From positions 1-51,769 of the IMG/VR virus record IMGVR_UViG_3300034092_005013: 51,769 bases of DNA; one strand, given 5' to 3'. Under the pieces are notes generated by a model. The model was not told the origin of the DNA. It searched no databases and saw only the letters and a program-made list of their open reading frames with translations. Positions 6,894-15,028 of the stretch are shown here, piece after piece (the first letter of the stretch is position 1; every line of letters starts with the position of its first letter). Made by a program: the position numbers and the translations under genes. This stretch comes from a virus.

Positions 6894-8357
6894 ATGAAAG
6901 TGAATATTTTTATGGAACAAAATACAGAAATTAATTTAGAAGAAACAAAAAAAAACCTTGATGATAAGTTGAAAGAATTATTGAAATATAAAAATTTCAT
7001 AATTGCCGATACGATATTAGAACAAGCTGTTAAAGTTTTTGATGAACATAAATATCACCAATTGCTTACAATAATAAAACAAAAACTAGGCAAAATAGCA
7101 GAAAATGACAAGTTATTCCCTGAAATTTGTGAAAGATACAACAATCCTGATGATTGGAACAATTATTCAATTCATTTGAAAGATAAAAGAAAATTTGTTG
7201 AAGCTATAATAGCAGCTCAAAAAGCTATTATTATTAATGATAAAAAAGCAGCTTATTACTGCAATCAAGCATTACCATTAACTCAAATCAATAAACATGA
7301 TATAGCTATTAAAAAACTTAATAAAGCCATAGAACTTGATCCGAATCAATGGTATTACCATGCAAACAAAGCTTGTTGTTTAGCTGATATTGGAAGATAT
7401 CAGGAGTCAGAAATAAGTTTTAAATTAGCTTTAAAGCATGAAGAATGTCATAAAGATGTAGAGGTAGATTATTTTTATTCTTTAGCTTTTCAAAAAAAAT
7501 ATGATTTAGCATGGAGTCACTATGAAGCAAGATACAAGTGTTATTCTAATTTGATAAAATACATGGAGATTAACAAGCTTCAAAAACCAGAAAAATTAAA
7601 TAAGGATATGGATTTTTGTGTTTTCATGGAACAAGGGATCGGTGATAATTTAATGTTTTTAAGATTTGTTCAGGAATTTCAAAACGAATATAAAAATTCT
7701 TATTTTGTTGCCAATGAAAATTTTCAATTGATTTGTAAAAATTTGAGAGTAGAAAAAGAAATAAAACCAACAACAAAGTATGGAATATCACTTTTAAGCT
7801 TACCTTATCACATGGGAATAAAAGAAATTCCAAAACCTTACAAACTTGGCAATTACTCATATAAAAAAACAATAAAAAGAATTGGAATTGTTTGGGCAGG
7901 AAATGCGTCACACCCAATGGATTATCAAAGAAGTTGTTATGCAGAAGATTTCTTAAGTCAAATAGATTTAGACAAATATGAAGTTTATTCTTTTCAAAAA
8001 GATAAACGACCAAGAAAATATTCTTATTCAGACAATATTGTTGACTATTCAAATAATTTAGAAAAATACAAAATTATTGATTTGTCAGATAAACTGGAAT
8101 CAATTGAAGATACAGTTGGATGGCTAGAAAAAATGGATTATTTTATTGGAATAGATAGTTTACCAATTCATATCGCAGGATCTGTAGGCATACCCAGCAC
8201 TGTAATTGTAAGCGATAAACCTGATTGGCGTTGGGGTAAGACAGAATCTTGTTCAGAATGGTATCCCAATATTAAGATATGTAGAAAAGACAAAACTCGA
8301 TCATTTAAAAATGTGATCGAGTCTTGTCTTTCTGATTTAAAGGCAATTTCAGGCTGA
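6894..8357 (+). CDS. TPR-containing glycosyltransferase (GT9/GT41-like)
   Basis: A 487-residue protein with N-terminal helical repeats (TPR-like at about residues 95-200, for example AIKKLNKAIELDPNQWYYHANKACCLADIGRYQESEISFKLALK, quoted as non-contiguous landmarks AIKKLNKAIELDPN and CCLADIGRYQES) and a C-terminal transferase domain. The latter has KRIGIVWAGNASHP, then WLEKMDYFIGIDSLPIHIAGS, and DWRWGK...SEWYPNIKICR, the pattern of heptosyltransferase-like phage and bacterial TPR glycosyltransferases. It would transfer a sugar to protein, surface glycan or DNA; the acceptor cannot be told. No Shine-Dalgarno precedes the ATG, and a later in-frame ATG at 6912 is an alternative start. The end overlaps the convergent basic-protein gene by 9 bp. 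Confidence 0.75.
   Translation: MKVNIFMEQNTEINLEETKKNLDDKLKELLKYKNFIIADTILEQAVKVFDEHKYHQLLTIIKQKLGKIAENDKLFPEICERYNNPDDWNNYSIHLKDKRKFVEAIIAAQKAIIINDKKAAYYCNQALPLTQINKHDIAIKKLNKAIELDPNQWYYHANKACCLADIGRYQESEISFKLALKHEECHKDVEVDYFYSLAFQKKYDLAWSHYEARYKCYSNLIKYMEINKLQKPEKLNKDMDFCVFMEQGIGDNLMFLRFVQEFQNEYKNSYFVANENFQLICKNLRVEKEIKPTTKYGISLLSLPYHMGIKEIPKPYKLGNYSYKKTIKRIGIVWAGNASHPMDYQRSCYAEDFLSQIDLDKYEVYSFQKDKRPRKYSYSDNIVDYSNNLEKYKIIDLSDKLESIEDTVGWLEKMDYFIGIDSLPIHIAGSVGIPSTVIVSDKPDWRWGKTESCSEWYPNIKICRKDKTRSFKNVIESCLSDLKAISG
8287..8330. terminator. Hairpin inside the 3' coding end of the glycosyltransferase
   Basis: A 17-bp stem with one mismatch (AAGACAAAACTCGATCA with TGATCGAGTCTTGTCTT) and a 10-nt loop, ending just ahead of the convergent gene junction. 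The flanking T-richness is modest. It may act as a bidirectional terminator placed within coding sequence because the two convergent genes overlap and leave no spacer. Confidence 0.45.
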
Positions 8358-8729
8358 CACGCCCGTAACCGGACAAACACCACTTGTTGGCATAAAAGTT
8401 GAAACTTTCTTAGACTTAGGACTCTTAGCCGAAGAAAGTGTGCCAAGATCAAAAATAGGCAAACGCTTTAAAGCGTTTGCTCGATCTCGACATGCCTTAG
8501 TAAGAGCAGAACGAGTAGTGAAAACAGTTCCACCATCACTGCGAAGAACCTTAGTAGCCTTAAATCCCGAAATTTCTGCTGTTGCTTCATAGACTTCGTT
8601 TGCGCCATCAAGCTTAGTGATAATCTTGTAGCGAATGCTGTTAGCGGGTAGAGTTGTCTTACTCTTAACAGCAGTCTTAACAGAAGCCTTAGCAATAGAC
8701 TTAACAATCTTCTTATTTACCGTGGTCAT
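8349..8729 (-). CDS. Basic, possibly DNA-binding small protein
   Basis: A 126-residue protein with a strongly basic N-terminal segment (KKIVKSIAKASVKTAVKSK), then a compact domain (YKIITKLDGANEVYEATAEI...ACRDRANALKRL) and the tail VCPVTGVSA. The start is the ATG at 8729, with AAGGAGAG immediately upstream, rather than the ATG at 8750. A TTGACA promoter and a leader hairpin lie upstream. The lysine-rich N-terminus suggests nucleic-acid binding or packaging, but no family is recognised. A perfect 22-bp palindrome lies inside the gene. Confidence 0.75.
   Translation of the reverse strand: MTTVNKKIVKSIAKASVKTAVKSKTTLPANSIRYKIITKLDGANEVYEATAEISGFKATKVLRSDGGTVFTTRSALTKACRDRANALKRLPIFDLGTLSSAKSPKSKKVSTFMPTSGVCPVTGVSA
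8459..8480. repeat. 22-bp perfect palindrome inside a gene
   Basis: The sequence GCAAACGCTTT followed by AAAGCGTTTGC is self-complementary over all 22 bases. It codes for A-N-A-L-K-R-L in the basic protein, so it may be chance or codon-driven. As a palindrome it could also be an operator or cruciform. Confidence 0.6.
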
Positions 8730-8753
8730 TATTCTCTCCTTCACATGCACCTA

Positions 8754-8770
8754 GCGTCCAATTAGGACGC
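8754..8770. promoter_or_regulatory. Leader hairpin of the basic-protein gene
   Basis: GCGTCC-AATTA-GGACGC forms a 6-bp GC-rich hairpin in the leader between the candidate promoter and the Shine-Dalgarno of the minus-strand gene starting at 8729. No T-tract follows, so a stabilising or regulatory leader element is likelier than a terminator. Confidence 0.45.
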
Positions 8771-8785
8771 AATAGTAACACCATT

Positions 8786-8814
8786 AAATTAGTATTATTC
8801 GCTAATTATGTCAA
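8786..8814 (-). promoter_or_regulatory. Sigma70-type promoter for the basic protein
   Basis: On the minus strand TTGACA (8814-8809) is followed after 17 bp by TAATTT (8791-8786). The -35 is a perfect consensus and contains the TGA stop of the upstream gene; the -10 is weak. It would drive the basic protein starting at 8729. Confidence 0.5.
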
Positions 8815-9371
8815 ATAAAAATTCGTTCTCTTGATAAGAAACTTGAAAAATTTAATGCATCATTGGAAAAGTCAGAAACAACCATGTTAACAGAAATATA
8901 TTTTTTTTTGTTTACAAACATGTGTTTATATTTATCGATACTGTTCTTTATGCACATCTTATTACTAAATTCTATTTTTTTATAAAAATCAAAAAGTTCT
9001 AAAACTTTATTATACAAAATACTTGTTTCTATATCGTTATACACATACCATATCATGTTGTTGTAATTATATTCTAAGAAATTATTTCTTATTCCAAATT
9101 TCATTTGCTCATATTCCAATGACTCTAAATCATTTTTAGAAATTCCTATTTTGTAAAAAAAATAAAAACATGGTTTAAAAGTAAACACTTTTATTTGCTT
9201 AAATTGATCTATTTTTTTTGAGCAATAAATACAAAAATTATTCTGATTGTTAATTTCGTCCATATTACAAAATGTTTTACATATTGGGCATATTGTTATC
9301 TTTTCAACACCTAAGTTTTCTTCAACTTCTTGAATAGTTGTACATGTCAATTGTAGTGTTTTTTTAAGCAT
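8811..9371 (-). CDS. Hypothetical zinc-finger protein
   Basis: A 186-residue protein with a probable four-cysteine zinc site: CPICKTFC (about residues 28-35) and FCIYCSKK (about 47-54). The remainder is rich in F, Y, N and K, with many aromatic clusters (FTFKPCFYFFYKIG) and no membrane-protein pattern. TTTATATAAAAC stands directly before the ATG with no Shine-Dalgarno, one of the leaderless-looking genes. Its stop lies within the -35 of the next gene's promoter. Function unknown. Confidence 0.65.
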   Translation of the reverse strand: MLKKTLQLTCTTIQEVEENLGVEKITICPICKTFCNMDEINNQNNFCIYCSKKIDQFKQIKVFTFKPCFYFFYKIGISKNDLESLEYEQMKFGIRNNFLEYNYNNMIWYVYNDIETSILYNKVLELFDFYKKIEFSNKMCIKNSIDKYKHMFVNKKKYISVNMVVSDFSNDALNFSSFLSRERIFI

Positions 9372-9437
9372 GTTTTATATAAAAATGAAGCGATCTATCT
9401 AAATAAGAATAAGGGAATTTTTTTTTGGAGCAAATAA

Positions 9438-9656
9438 ATGAAAACATTTACAAATTGGGCTAGTGACAACAATCTCAGGATTCCAACTGTTAACGAAAAT
9501 GCTAAGCGTGGTGGTATCGCTCCTTATGCTTATCCAAGCCTTTATGCACGAGGTCAGTACACAGACGGTTACTTCTACCCAACTGCCGCTGACGCAGCAT
9601 TTAAACTACAAGCTACCAAGATTGCGAGAGGTGGTCCTAAAGAACTAGGGGCATAA
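9438..9656 (+). CDS. Small virion-type protein, paralogue 1
   Basis: A 72-residue protein, MKTFTNWASDNNLRIPTVNE at the start. Its body GGIAPYAYPSLYARGQYTDG-YFYPTAADAAFKL matches the next gene's GIAHWAYPDAYIRSHYPAG-YFMPTAADALFKM, so the two are tandem paralogues. The N-terminus fits the capsid-targeting-like pattern of T4 internal proteins (MKTYQEFIAE). A GGAG precedes the start and a TCTAAATAAG late-promoter-like element lies about 35 nt upstream. It is probably late and perhaps packaged; the biochemical role is unknown. Confidence 0.75.
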   Translation: MKTFTNWASDNNLRIPTVNENAKRGGIAPYAYPSLYARGQYTDGYFYPTAADAAFKLQATKIARGGPKELGA

Positions 9657-9658
9657 TA

Positions 9659-9889
9659 ATGAAATTTATTGAATATATAGAAAAGAGAGATTCAGATCTT
9701 TTTGAATCAATAAGAAGAACAGGGATAGCCCATTGGGCTTATCCCGATGCCTATATTCGTTCTCATTATCCTGCTGGTTATTTTATGCCTACAGCTGCTG
9801 ACGCTTTATTTAAGATGGGTCCAAAAGTTGATGATAGAAAAGTAGATCATGGTCAATTCAAATACACTCATCATGAAAGAATGGCTTAA
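9659..9889 (+). CDS. Small virion-type protein, paralogue 2
   Basis: A 76-residue paralogue of the preceding gene, starting two bases after its stop. The start MKFIEYIEKRDSDLFE has the same aromatic spacing and an L-F-E at 14-16 that would suit a prohead-protease site. The conserved core is GIAHWAYPDAYIRSHYPAGY and PTAADALFK. AGGGG lies 7 nt ahead of the ATG. The tail is His-rich (YTHHERMA). Function unknown. Confidence 0.75.
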   Translation: MKFIEYIEKRDSDLFESIRRTGIAHWAYPDAYIRSHYPAGYFMPTAADALFKMGPKVDDRKVDHGQFKYTHHERMA

Positions 9890-9892
9890 AAT

Positions 9893-10237
9893 TTAAGGTG
9901 AAGGATTTAATTTTTTATTTAAAAGCTTTTTTCTTTCTTCTTCAATAACCGATCCTTGTTTTTTTGGAATAATGTCAAGATTGTTGTGATAATATCCCCA
10001 AAATTCACTATTTGATGGATTTTGGATAACTAATCCTGTTTTGTTGTATTTAAAAATTAATTCTTCTATTTTTTTGTCTGGAATATTTGTTTCTTTAGAT
10101 ATTGCGGAAACACTGCGCCAATTTTTATATTTCTTATTTCTTGTTAAGCTAATGAAAAATTTCTTCTCTTCTTCGCCTTCTAAAGTTCCTTGCGGATAAA
10201 TTTCGTACCATTCAGGCATTTTATTTTTGCTATTCAT
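9893..10237 (-). CDS. Hypothetical protein with winged-helix-like middle
   Basis: A 114-residue protein beginning MNSKNKMPEWYEIYPQG. The middle (KNWRSVSAISKETNIPDKKIEELIFKY) reads like a winged-helix recognition unit, which would suit a small regulator or assembly protein. I take the ATG at 10237 rather than an upstream in-frame one, because the longer form would run into the divergent gene. Only 15 bp separate it from the divergent start, so there is no Shine-Dalgarno and the message may be leaderless. Confidence 0.65.
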   Translation of the reverse strand: MNSKNKMPEWYEIYPQGTLEGEEEKKFFISLTRNKKYKNWRSVSAISKETNIPDKKIEELIFKYNKTGLVIQNPSNSEFWGYYHNNLDIIPKKQGSVIEEERKKLLNKKLNPSP

Positions 10238-10252
10238 GACTATTATATAGTT
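10238..10252. promoter_or_regulatory. Bidirectional TATA-like element between two start codons
   Basis: The 15-bp gap between divergent ATGs reads GACTATTATATAGTT. Read from either strand it has a TATA core placed 3-7 bp from a start codon. If a gp55-type sigma uses it as a late -10 element, both messages would begin at or next to the ATG. Confidence 0.45.
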
Positions 10253-10612
10253 ATGAACAATCCAGAACTGCATATTTTTGAAAATCATCATGACTATGAT
10301 TTGATGCTTCCCAAGCCTGCTCACAAAGGCTTAACAATTATAAAGCCAAGAGCAAAATTTGCTGCTGACAAAAGTTTTCAAGAATATGTCAAGGTTGGAA
10401 TGCTTAGGTATATTGGTCCTCATGTAAGAAAAGAGGTTATTGTGGAAAGTAAATTAATTCTTGATCAACCACCTGTTATTACAAATGAAGGTAAAGTGGA
10501 ACATGTTACTGTTGGTAAGAAGAAGCTTCTAAACGAAAATGAGGGTGAAGGTGCAGAACCAATCCTCCTTGTCGAAAGTCCAGCTTCTGGAATTAAAATT
10601 GTTACTGATTAA
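10253..10612 (+). CDS. Hypothetical protein
   Basis: A 119-residue protein (MNNPELHIFENHHDYDLMLPKPA at the start, quoted as MNNPELHIFENHHDYD), with a conserved-looking middle GMLRYIGPHVRKEVIVESK and an acidic tail (LLNENEGEGAEPILLVESPASG). No motif is recognised. It starts 15 bp from a divergent gene without a Shine-Dalgarno and ends with an 11-bp overlap with the convergent gene on its right. Location among neck genes suggests a late or virion-associated role only by context. Confidence 0.65.
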   Translation: MNNPELHIFENHHDYDLMLPKPAHKGLTIIKPRAKFAADKSFQEYVKVGMLRYIGPHVRKEVIVESKLILDQPPVITNEGKVEHVTVGKKKLLNENEGEGAEPILLVESPASGIKIVTD

Positions 10613-11051
10613 TTCTTAATTTTTTGAAACTAGGCACGAAACGATCTTTTTTGTCTTCCAAATTTTTCATTATGTCCCGCAATTTGTGGGACAAAATTTT
10701 TGCATTTATAGGATTTTCAAGAACATTTGTTTCTTCAACAGAAACAGTTTTATTAAGTTTATTGTAAAAACCTTTTGAAATAGTGAAATGGTCTTTTCCT
10801 TCGTTATAAGAAATCATCCCCACCCATTCACCATCATCCCAATTTCTAGAAGCAACAATTAATCTTAACGGATTTTCTGAAAACACTAATTTTACATGAT
10901 AATTCATTTTCTTCATAGCGGCGCTAATATAACCAAGCATAATCTTTGCGTAAGAAATTAAACAATCATCTTTAGTCGTATCAAAATTGACTTCAACAGA
11001 ATATCTTGAATTCTGTGATCCTTCATCAAATTTTTGATTTTTATTATTCAT
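10602..11051 (-). CDS. Hypothetical protein downstream of gp13-like neck gene
   Basis: A 149-residue protein, MNNKNQKFDEGSQNSRYSVE at the start, with alternating strands and charged residues and a basic C-terminus (DKKDRFVPSFKKLRINQ). The ATG at 11051 is preferred, since the in-frame upstream ATG would extend into the neck-protein gene. The gene begins 4 bp after the neck gene's stop, so they are co-transcribed. No family is recognised. Confidence 0.65.
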   Translation of the reverse strand: MNNKNQKFDEGSQNSRYSVEVNFDTTKDDCLISYAKIMLGYISAAMKKMNYHVKLVFSENPLRLIVASRNWDDGEWVGMISYNEGKDHFTISKGFYNKLNKTVSVEETNVLENPINAKILSHKLRDIMKNLEDKKDRFVPSFKKLRINQ

Positions 11052-11055
11052 TTTT

Positions 11056-11943
11056 TTATCCCATAGAAATATAAGGAATATCTCCATACCTGTTAATCAA
11101 TCTTTCTTCCCAATCTTTTTTCTCTTGGATTCCTTCAGTTATCAAATCCTTACCATCAAGTTGCACACCACCTTGAGCACCGGGTAAAGTAGTATACTTG
11201 CTTCTGATTCGACCAAGCATAATCTTTGCGTGAGCTAAAGCGCCTTCTTGCATTGCTTGGTTCACACGCTGCCAATCCTTGTTCTTTTGTATATAATGAA
11301 CAATAACCGCAACTGGACTTCTTGGAATTGGATAAAGTTTGATATTTTGATAATCGCCTAACCATTCCCAACCACCTAAATTACTAGCACTTCGAGCATA
11401 AGTTCTTTCGTATTCTTTATAAAGACTCCATTCCCCAACACGACCCCAAATAGGTGTCACAGAGTCAATCATGCCACCTGTAATTGATGCGTATGCGCCA
11501 CCGGGATAAAAATATTCAATAGGTATTGCCCCACCAAGATCAGACGAACTAAAACTAAATGTTGCCATTTGTTTGTAAAATACATTTCTAACAAAACCAA
11601 CATCAGGTGGTAATGTATAAATACTTTTACCGGGAACAGAATTAAACACATGATATTGAAAAAATTCTCTTGGTGCATAATCTTCGTAAATTTGCATGGA
11701 TAAATCAACAGCTGCATCTAATTGCTGACTATCAAGTTCAATAGTAACAACAGGCGCACCCAACATTAAAAGGATATAATCTCTTAATTGTGACTTAACT
11801 TTTGTCCTATTTGGTCTAGGACTCAATTCTCCAATATCTAAAGGATCAGAAACGCCAAGATTAAAATTATTTGTACTACAATTTTGCGACTCAGCAGTTG
11901 GTCGCTTAAAGTACATCGTATTTGAAGCACAAGAATTTCCCAT
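11056..11943 (-). CDS. Neck protein, gp13-like
   Basis: A 295-residue protein resembling the T4-type neck protein gp13, which with gp14 closes the filled head and joins it to the tail. The telling stretch is VKSQLRDYILLMLGAPVVTIE followed by LDSQQLDAAVDLSMQIYEDYAP (split here at the natural L), the gp13 N-terminal helical signature. Later come IYTLPPDVGFVRNVFY, a glycine/tyrosine-rich central region and GDIPYISMG at the end. Length is close to T4 gp13 (309 aa). TATATATATC stands just before the ATG with no Shine-Dalgarno. Neighbouring gp14-, gp15-, gp18- and gp19-like genes support the call. Confidence 0.68.
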   Translation of the reverse strand: MGNSCASNTMYFKRPTAESQNCSTNNFNLGVSDPLDIGELSPRPNRTKVKSQLRDYILLMLGAPVVTIELDSQQLDAAVDLSMQIYEDYAPREFFQYHVFNSVPGKSIYTLPPDVGFVRNVFYKQMATFSFSSSDLGGAIPIEYFYPGGAYASITGGMIDSVTPIWGRVGEWSLYKEYERTYARSASNLGGWEWLGDYQNIKLYPIPRSPVAVIVHYIQKNKDWQRVNQAMQEGALAHAKIMLGRIRSKYTTLPGAQGGVQLDGKDLITEGIQEKKDWEERLINRYGDIPYISMG

Positions 11944-11983
11944 GTTGATATATATAAAGAAAGAATAAAATTGAGGAAAATGT
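11944..11983. promoter_or_regulatory. Divergent late-promoter-like element
   Basis: The 40-bp gap contains GATATATATAAAG. On the minus strand its TATA core lies 5 bp before the neck-gene ATG; on the plus strand it is followed by TTGAGGAAAA, a Shine-Dalgarno for the gene at 11984. It probably serves both directions. Confidence 0.45.
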
Positions 11984-13978
11984 ATGAAACTTTTTAGTGA
12001 ATACTTTGCTGGACATATTAATCATGACTTTCATTTATTTGGCGATGATGATATGAAATTCCTTAAACAATTCCCAGCAAGACTATGGGAAAAGGCTATT
12101 GCTCAGCGTTATTGCGTTGATTTACCAACCGCTTTGTTAAAAAGAGAAGAAGCAAGAAGCAGACCTTTAGAAGGACTAAAAAACCCAAAAGGTAATCCTG
12201 TCCAATTAAATTATTATGACCTAATAAGATTCAGACAAGATATCATATTAGGCAATCTTGACCATCCTACAGGTGATACGGAAGAAGAAACAGTGAGAAT
12301 TCAAGATAGTGCTTATGATAATGCAAAAAATGCTGTCGATATGTTTTTATCCGAAAGACCAGATGGTGGTGGTGCATGGATGAATATAACATACGGAAGG
12401 ACTCTGTATACTTTTGCAAGAAGGCATAGACATAGCACTAATGAAGACAGTCATACAATAAGAAATAATTATATTGCAGAATTAGTTACAAGAATTGAAG
12501 GACCAAAAGGATCAAGTGACAGAGGATTTGACTTAAGCTCAATTAGTAATTTTGATCCTAGTATTCCAGATGATCAACAAGATGGTAGTTGGTATACAAA
12601 TGGTTTTACTTGTCCTGAAAAAGATCAAATTATAGAAAATTTGCAAAAATGGGTTGGTTTTTCAGCACAATCACTATTAAACGAACCAAGATCTATTGCA
12701 GATCAAGAAGCACATAGAATAAGACCAAGAACACGTTATTTGGCTGGTAGGGAGGCTGTTGACTTAGCAGACAAAGTAATTTATAAACCAGCTTTAACAA
12801 ATTATTACAAAGCTTATATCAACCGTCTAGAAAAAATGCTAGAAACAGAAGAAGGTATTGATCAAGCAAGTTTTAATTTTTTAAGAAATAAATTTAATTT
12901 AATGATTGAAACTCCAACAGGAACTGCCTATGCTTACCGATTCGCAATGTCAGGCAGATTTCCTGATGCTTTACAAAGAGTAATAGGAAATGAAGATGCT
13001 CATAATTTTACTGATGACCAATTAGAACAATTAATAACTATATGTTCAAATGTTCATAATCCTCTTGAAAGAGAATTGTCTACATCATTAGCCGACATAG
13101 ATCTTCTTAGTTATAAAATTGAAGGATATCATGGTAACGTAATTGATCCAGAAAAAGGAACAGAATTAACACATCCAAGTGAGCCAAATATTGACATAGA
13201 AGGGGATGTTATTCCAGAACTTCATAGTGGAAAAATTTTATTTAATATTGATGTTGCTAAAGCCAAATTAAGAGAAAAAATTGATGCTGCAAAAAAAGAA
13301 AATAACCCACAAATGGTTAGAACTTTAAGAGACCTTATTGCAAGGCTAGACAGAGAAAACGCAGTTGGACATCATTATAATGTTAGAGAAATTGCAGAAA
13401 AAGGTAAAAAAGGCAAAAAAAGGAAAAAAATATTTTATCAATTTTCAAATAGAGAATCTATTCCAGAAGAATTAGACAAAAGAGGTTTAACCATTGCTGG
13501 CGGTGTTCATCCTAATAGTAACTTTCAATTAGATGTTGGTGCAAGGTTAACTAACTTGAATAACAGTTTAAACCAATTAATGAGTTATTTAAATAATCGA
13601 CAAAATCATTTTGATGCATTTGTAAAAAGTTATATAAAAGGTAATTATAGAGGACCATATAACATAATATTTAAAACATTTGTCAATAATAATCAAGTAG
13701 TAACACATCCTCAAGCATATGAATTATTCAAAAAACTTATTAGAGACAAAGCATTAAGAAATATAGGAAAATTTGATATAGAAGAAGCAAATGAAGCAGA
13801 AACTTATAACATAATAGAAAGAACTTTAAGATTTTTGATTATGGATATATGTGATAGGCTTTCAGAGAAAAATTTGGGTTCATCAGGTACAAAAAAAACA
13901 AGAATTGGTCAGGCATCAAATGTAAATGCTGTCATGCAAAGAATGCAAGAAGCAATAAACGATACAATGAGAGGTTAA
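11984..13978 (+). CDS. Large protein of unknown function, possibly packaged in the head
   Basis: A 664-residue, charged, soluble protein. It starts MKLFSEYFAGHINHDFH, which fits the capsid-targeting-like pattern, and has no signal peptide or membrane segment. Landmarks are a Arg/His-rich stretch (YGRTLYTFARRHRHS), an acidic/helical centre (AKAKLREKIDAAKKENN), a lysine cluster (EKGKKGKKRKKIFYQFSNRE) and a helical C-terminus (VNAVMQRMQEAINDTMRG). Size and N-terminus recall T4 Alt (682 aa), but I see no ADP-ribosyltransferase motif. Neighbours are neck genes. Late expression is likely from the upstream TATA element and GAGG site. Confidence 0.7.
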   Translation: MKLFSEYFAGHINHDFHLFGDDDMKFLKQFPARLWEKAIAQRYCVDLPTALLKREEARSRPLEGLKNPKGNPVQLNYYDLIRFRQDIILGNLDHPTGDTEEETVRIQDSAYDNAKNAVDMFLSERPDGGGAWMNITYGRTLYTFARRHRHSTNEDSHTIRNNYIAELVTRIEGPKGSSDRGFDLSSISNFDPSIPDDQQDGSWYTNGFTCPEKDQIIENLQKWVGFSAQSLLNEPRSIADQEAHRIRPRTRYLAGREAVDLADKVIYKPALTNYYKAYINRLEKMLETEEGIDQASFNFLRNKFNLMIETPTGTAYAYRFAMSGRFPDALQRVIGNEDAHNFTDDQLEQLITICSNVHNPLERELSTSLADIDLLSYKIEGYHGNVIDPEKGTELTHPSEPNIDIEGDVIPELHSGKILFNIDVAKAKLREKIDAAKKENNPQMVRTLRDLIARLDRENAVGHHYNVREIAEKGKKGKKRKKIFYQFSNRESIPEELDKRGLTIAGGVHPNSNFQLDVGARLTNLNNSLNQLMSYLNNRQNHFDAFVKSYIKGNYRGPYNIIFKTFVNNNQVVTHPQAYELFKKLIRDKALRNIGKFDIEEANEAETYNIIERTLRFLIMDICDRLSEKNLGSSGTKKTRIGQASNVNAVMQRMQEAINDTMRG

Positions 13979-14574
13979 AAAGAAGGAGTGTTTCTAGCGA
14001 TTACACAAACAACTTTGTAACCACCGGGAACACTTTCAATTTCTTTTATTTCCCACCATCTTTTTGAGTCATCTTGTGGATAAAGAACAGAACCAACTGT
14101 TAGTTTGTCTAGCATTGTCCAAAAAATAAACGTAAAATCATTTAAAGACAAAACAATTGATTCAAATGTAAATTTTTCAACAAATTTCGTTTTAACAGCT
14201 ACGTCACCATAAAGACTATCTTTTTTTTCTTCCATTTTTGCTAAAGCACAATGTATAATTGTTTTTTCAAAATCTTCATATTCATTTTTTGTTTTTTGAA
14301 TAAATTTTGAATTTTCAGGAATAACAAGTTTTTTTTGATTGTTTTTTTCTGAAAGTTTAATTTCTGGCTTTTCTTCAATGATTTTTGGCTGTTCAGGAGG
14401 TTTTGATTCTTTCCTAGATCCTAATACAACATGCGGAATATTAGATTCTATTTTAAAGTTGGATAAATTTTTCAAATTATGAGTCGTAAATGCGCCCCAA
14501 TTGTCTTGGGTAAACATTAAAATGTTTGGTCCAGTCAATTTATAAACACTTCCATCTTTTTTGTACACTGCCAT
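13975..14574 (-). CDS. Hypothetical, probably virion-associated protein
   Basis: A 199-residue protein starting MAVYKKDGSVYKLTGPNILM. The start resembles that of the gp14-like protein at 15029 (IYKPDGKPF...TG), perhaps a shared N-terminal binding segment. A Pro/Glu/Lys-rich linker lies at about residues 55-90, then a folded region ending RWWEIKEIESVPGGYKVVCVIARNTP. TATATAGTC precedes the ATG with no Shine-Dalgarno. The stop overlaps the convergent gene by 4 bp. Function unknown. Confidence 0.65.
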   Translation of the reverse strand: MAVYKKDGSVYKLTGPNILMFTQDNWGAFTTHNLKNLSNFKIESNIPHVVLGSRKESKPPEQPKIIEEKPEIKLSEKNNQKKLVIPENSKFIQKTKNEYEDFEKTIIHCALAKMEEKKDSLYGDVAVKTKFVEKFTFESIVLSLNDFTFIFWTMLDKLTVGSVLYPQDDSKRWWEIKEIESVPGGYKVVCVIARNTPSF

Positions 14575-14609
14575 GACTATATATTATTAGTAAATAGAAG
14601 GAGAATTTT
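14575..14609. promoter_or_regulatory. Divergent late-promoter-like element
   Basis: GACTATATATTATTAG lies directly against the minus-strand ATG at 14574 and about 25 bp ahead of the plus-strand start, which has AAGGAG 7 nt before its ATG. The same GACTATAT core recurs at 10238 and 40249. Confidence 0.45.
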
Positions 14610-15017
14610 ATGGCTCTCGTAATACCAAATGTTAGCGAAGTTACCATTTTGAATAACATGCTTAATATAGCTACTCCCACAAATACAATTTTACATCTTT
14701 ATTCAAATAATTTAACACCAAGTTCCAATACTACAGTTGGAGATATTACTGAAGTGACATCAACAGGCTATTCTGCCATAACTCTTACTTCTTCAAGTTG
14801 GAGCGTTTCAACATCAGTTGGCGGAATTACTACAGCTAGTTATCCTGAACAAACATTCAATATGTCAACAAGTGCTACAATTTATGGATATTATGTAACA
14901 AACATAGCTGGTGGATTGCTTTGGTTAGAAAGATTTACTGCTGCTCCTTTCCAACTACCCAGTAGTGGCGGTCAAGTTCTTATCACATCTCAAATTTCTC
15001 TTAACAGTTGTGCTTAA
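14610..15017 (+). CDS. Putative virion structural protein
   Basis: A 135-residue protein rich in S, T, N and G with beta-strand periodicity (LTSSSWSVSTSVGGITTASY), no charged low-complexity parts and a C-terminus GGQVLITSQISLNSCA. It resembles small phage decoration, collar or fibre domains; its ending is similar to that of the protein at 2947-3465. AAGGAG precedes the ATG. It is followed at once by the gp14-like gene on the same strand, supporting a virion role. Confidence 0.65.
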   Translation: MALVIPNVSEVTILNNMLNIATPTNTILHLYSNNLTPSSNTTVGDITEVTSTGYSAITLTSSSWSVSTSVGGITTASYPEQTFNMSTSATIYGYYVTNIAGGLLWLERFTAAPFQLPSSGGQVLITSQISLNSCA

Positions 15018-15028
15018 AGGATTATATT

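Noticed and set aside
11984-13978. T4 Alt-type ADP-ribosyltransferase
   Set aside because: Similar size and N-terminal type, but I could not find the R/STS/ExE motifs.
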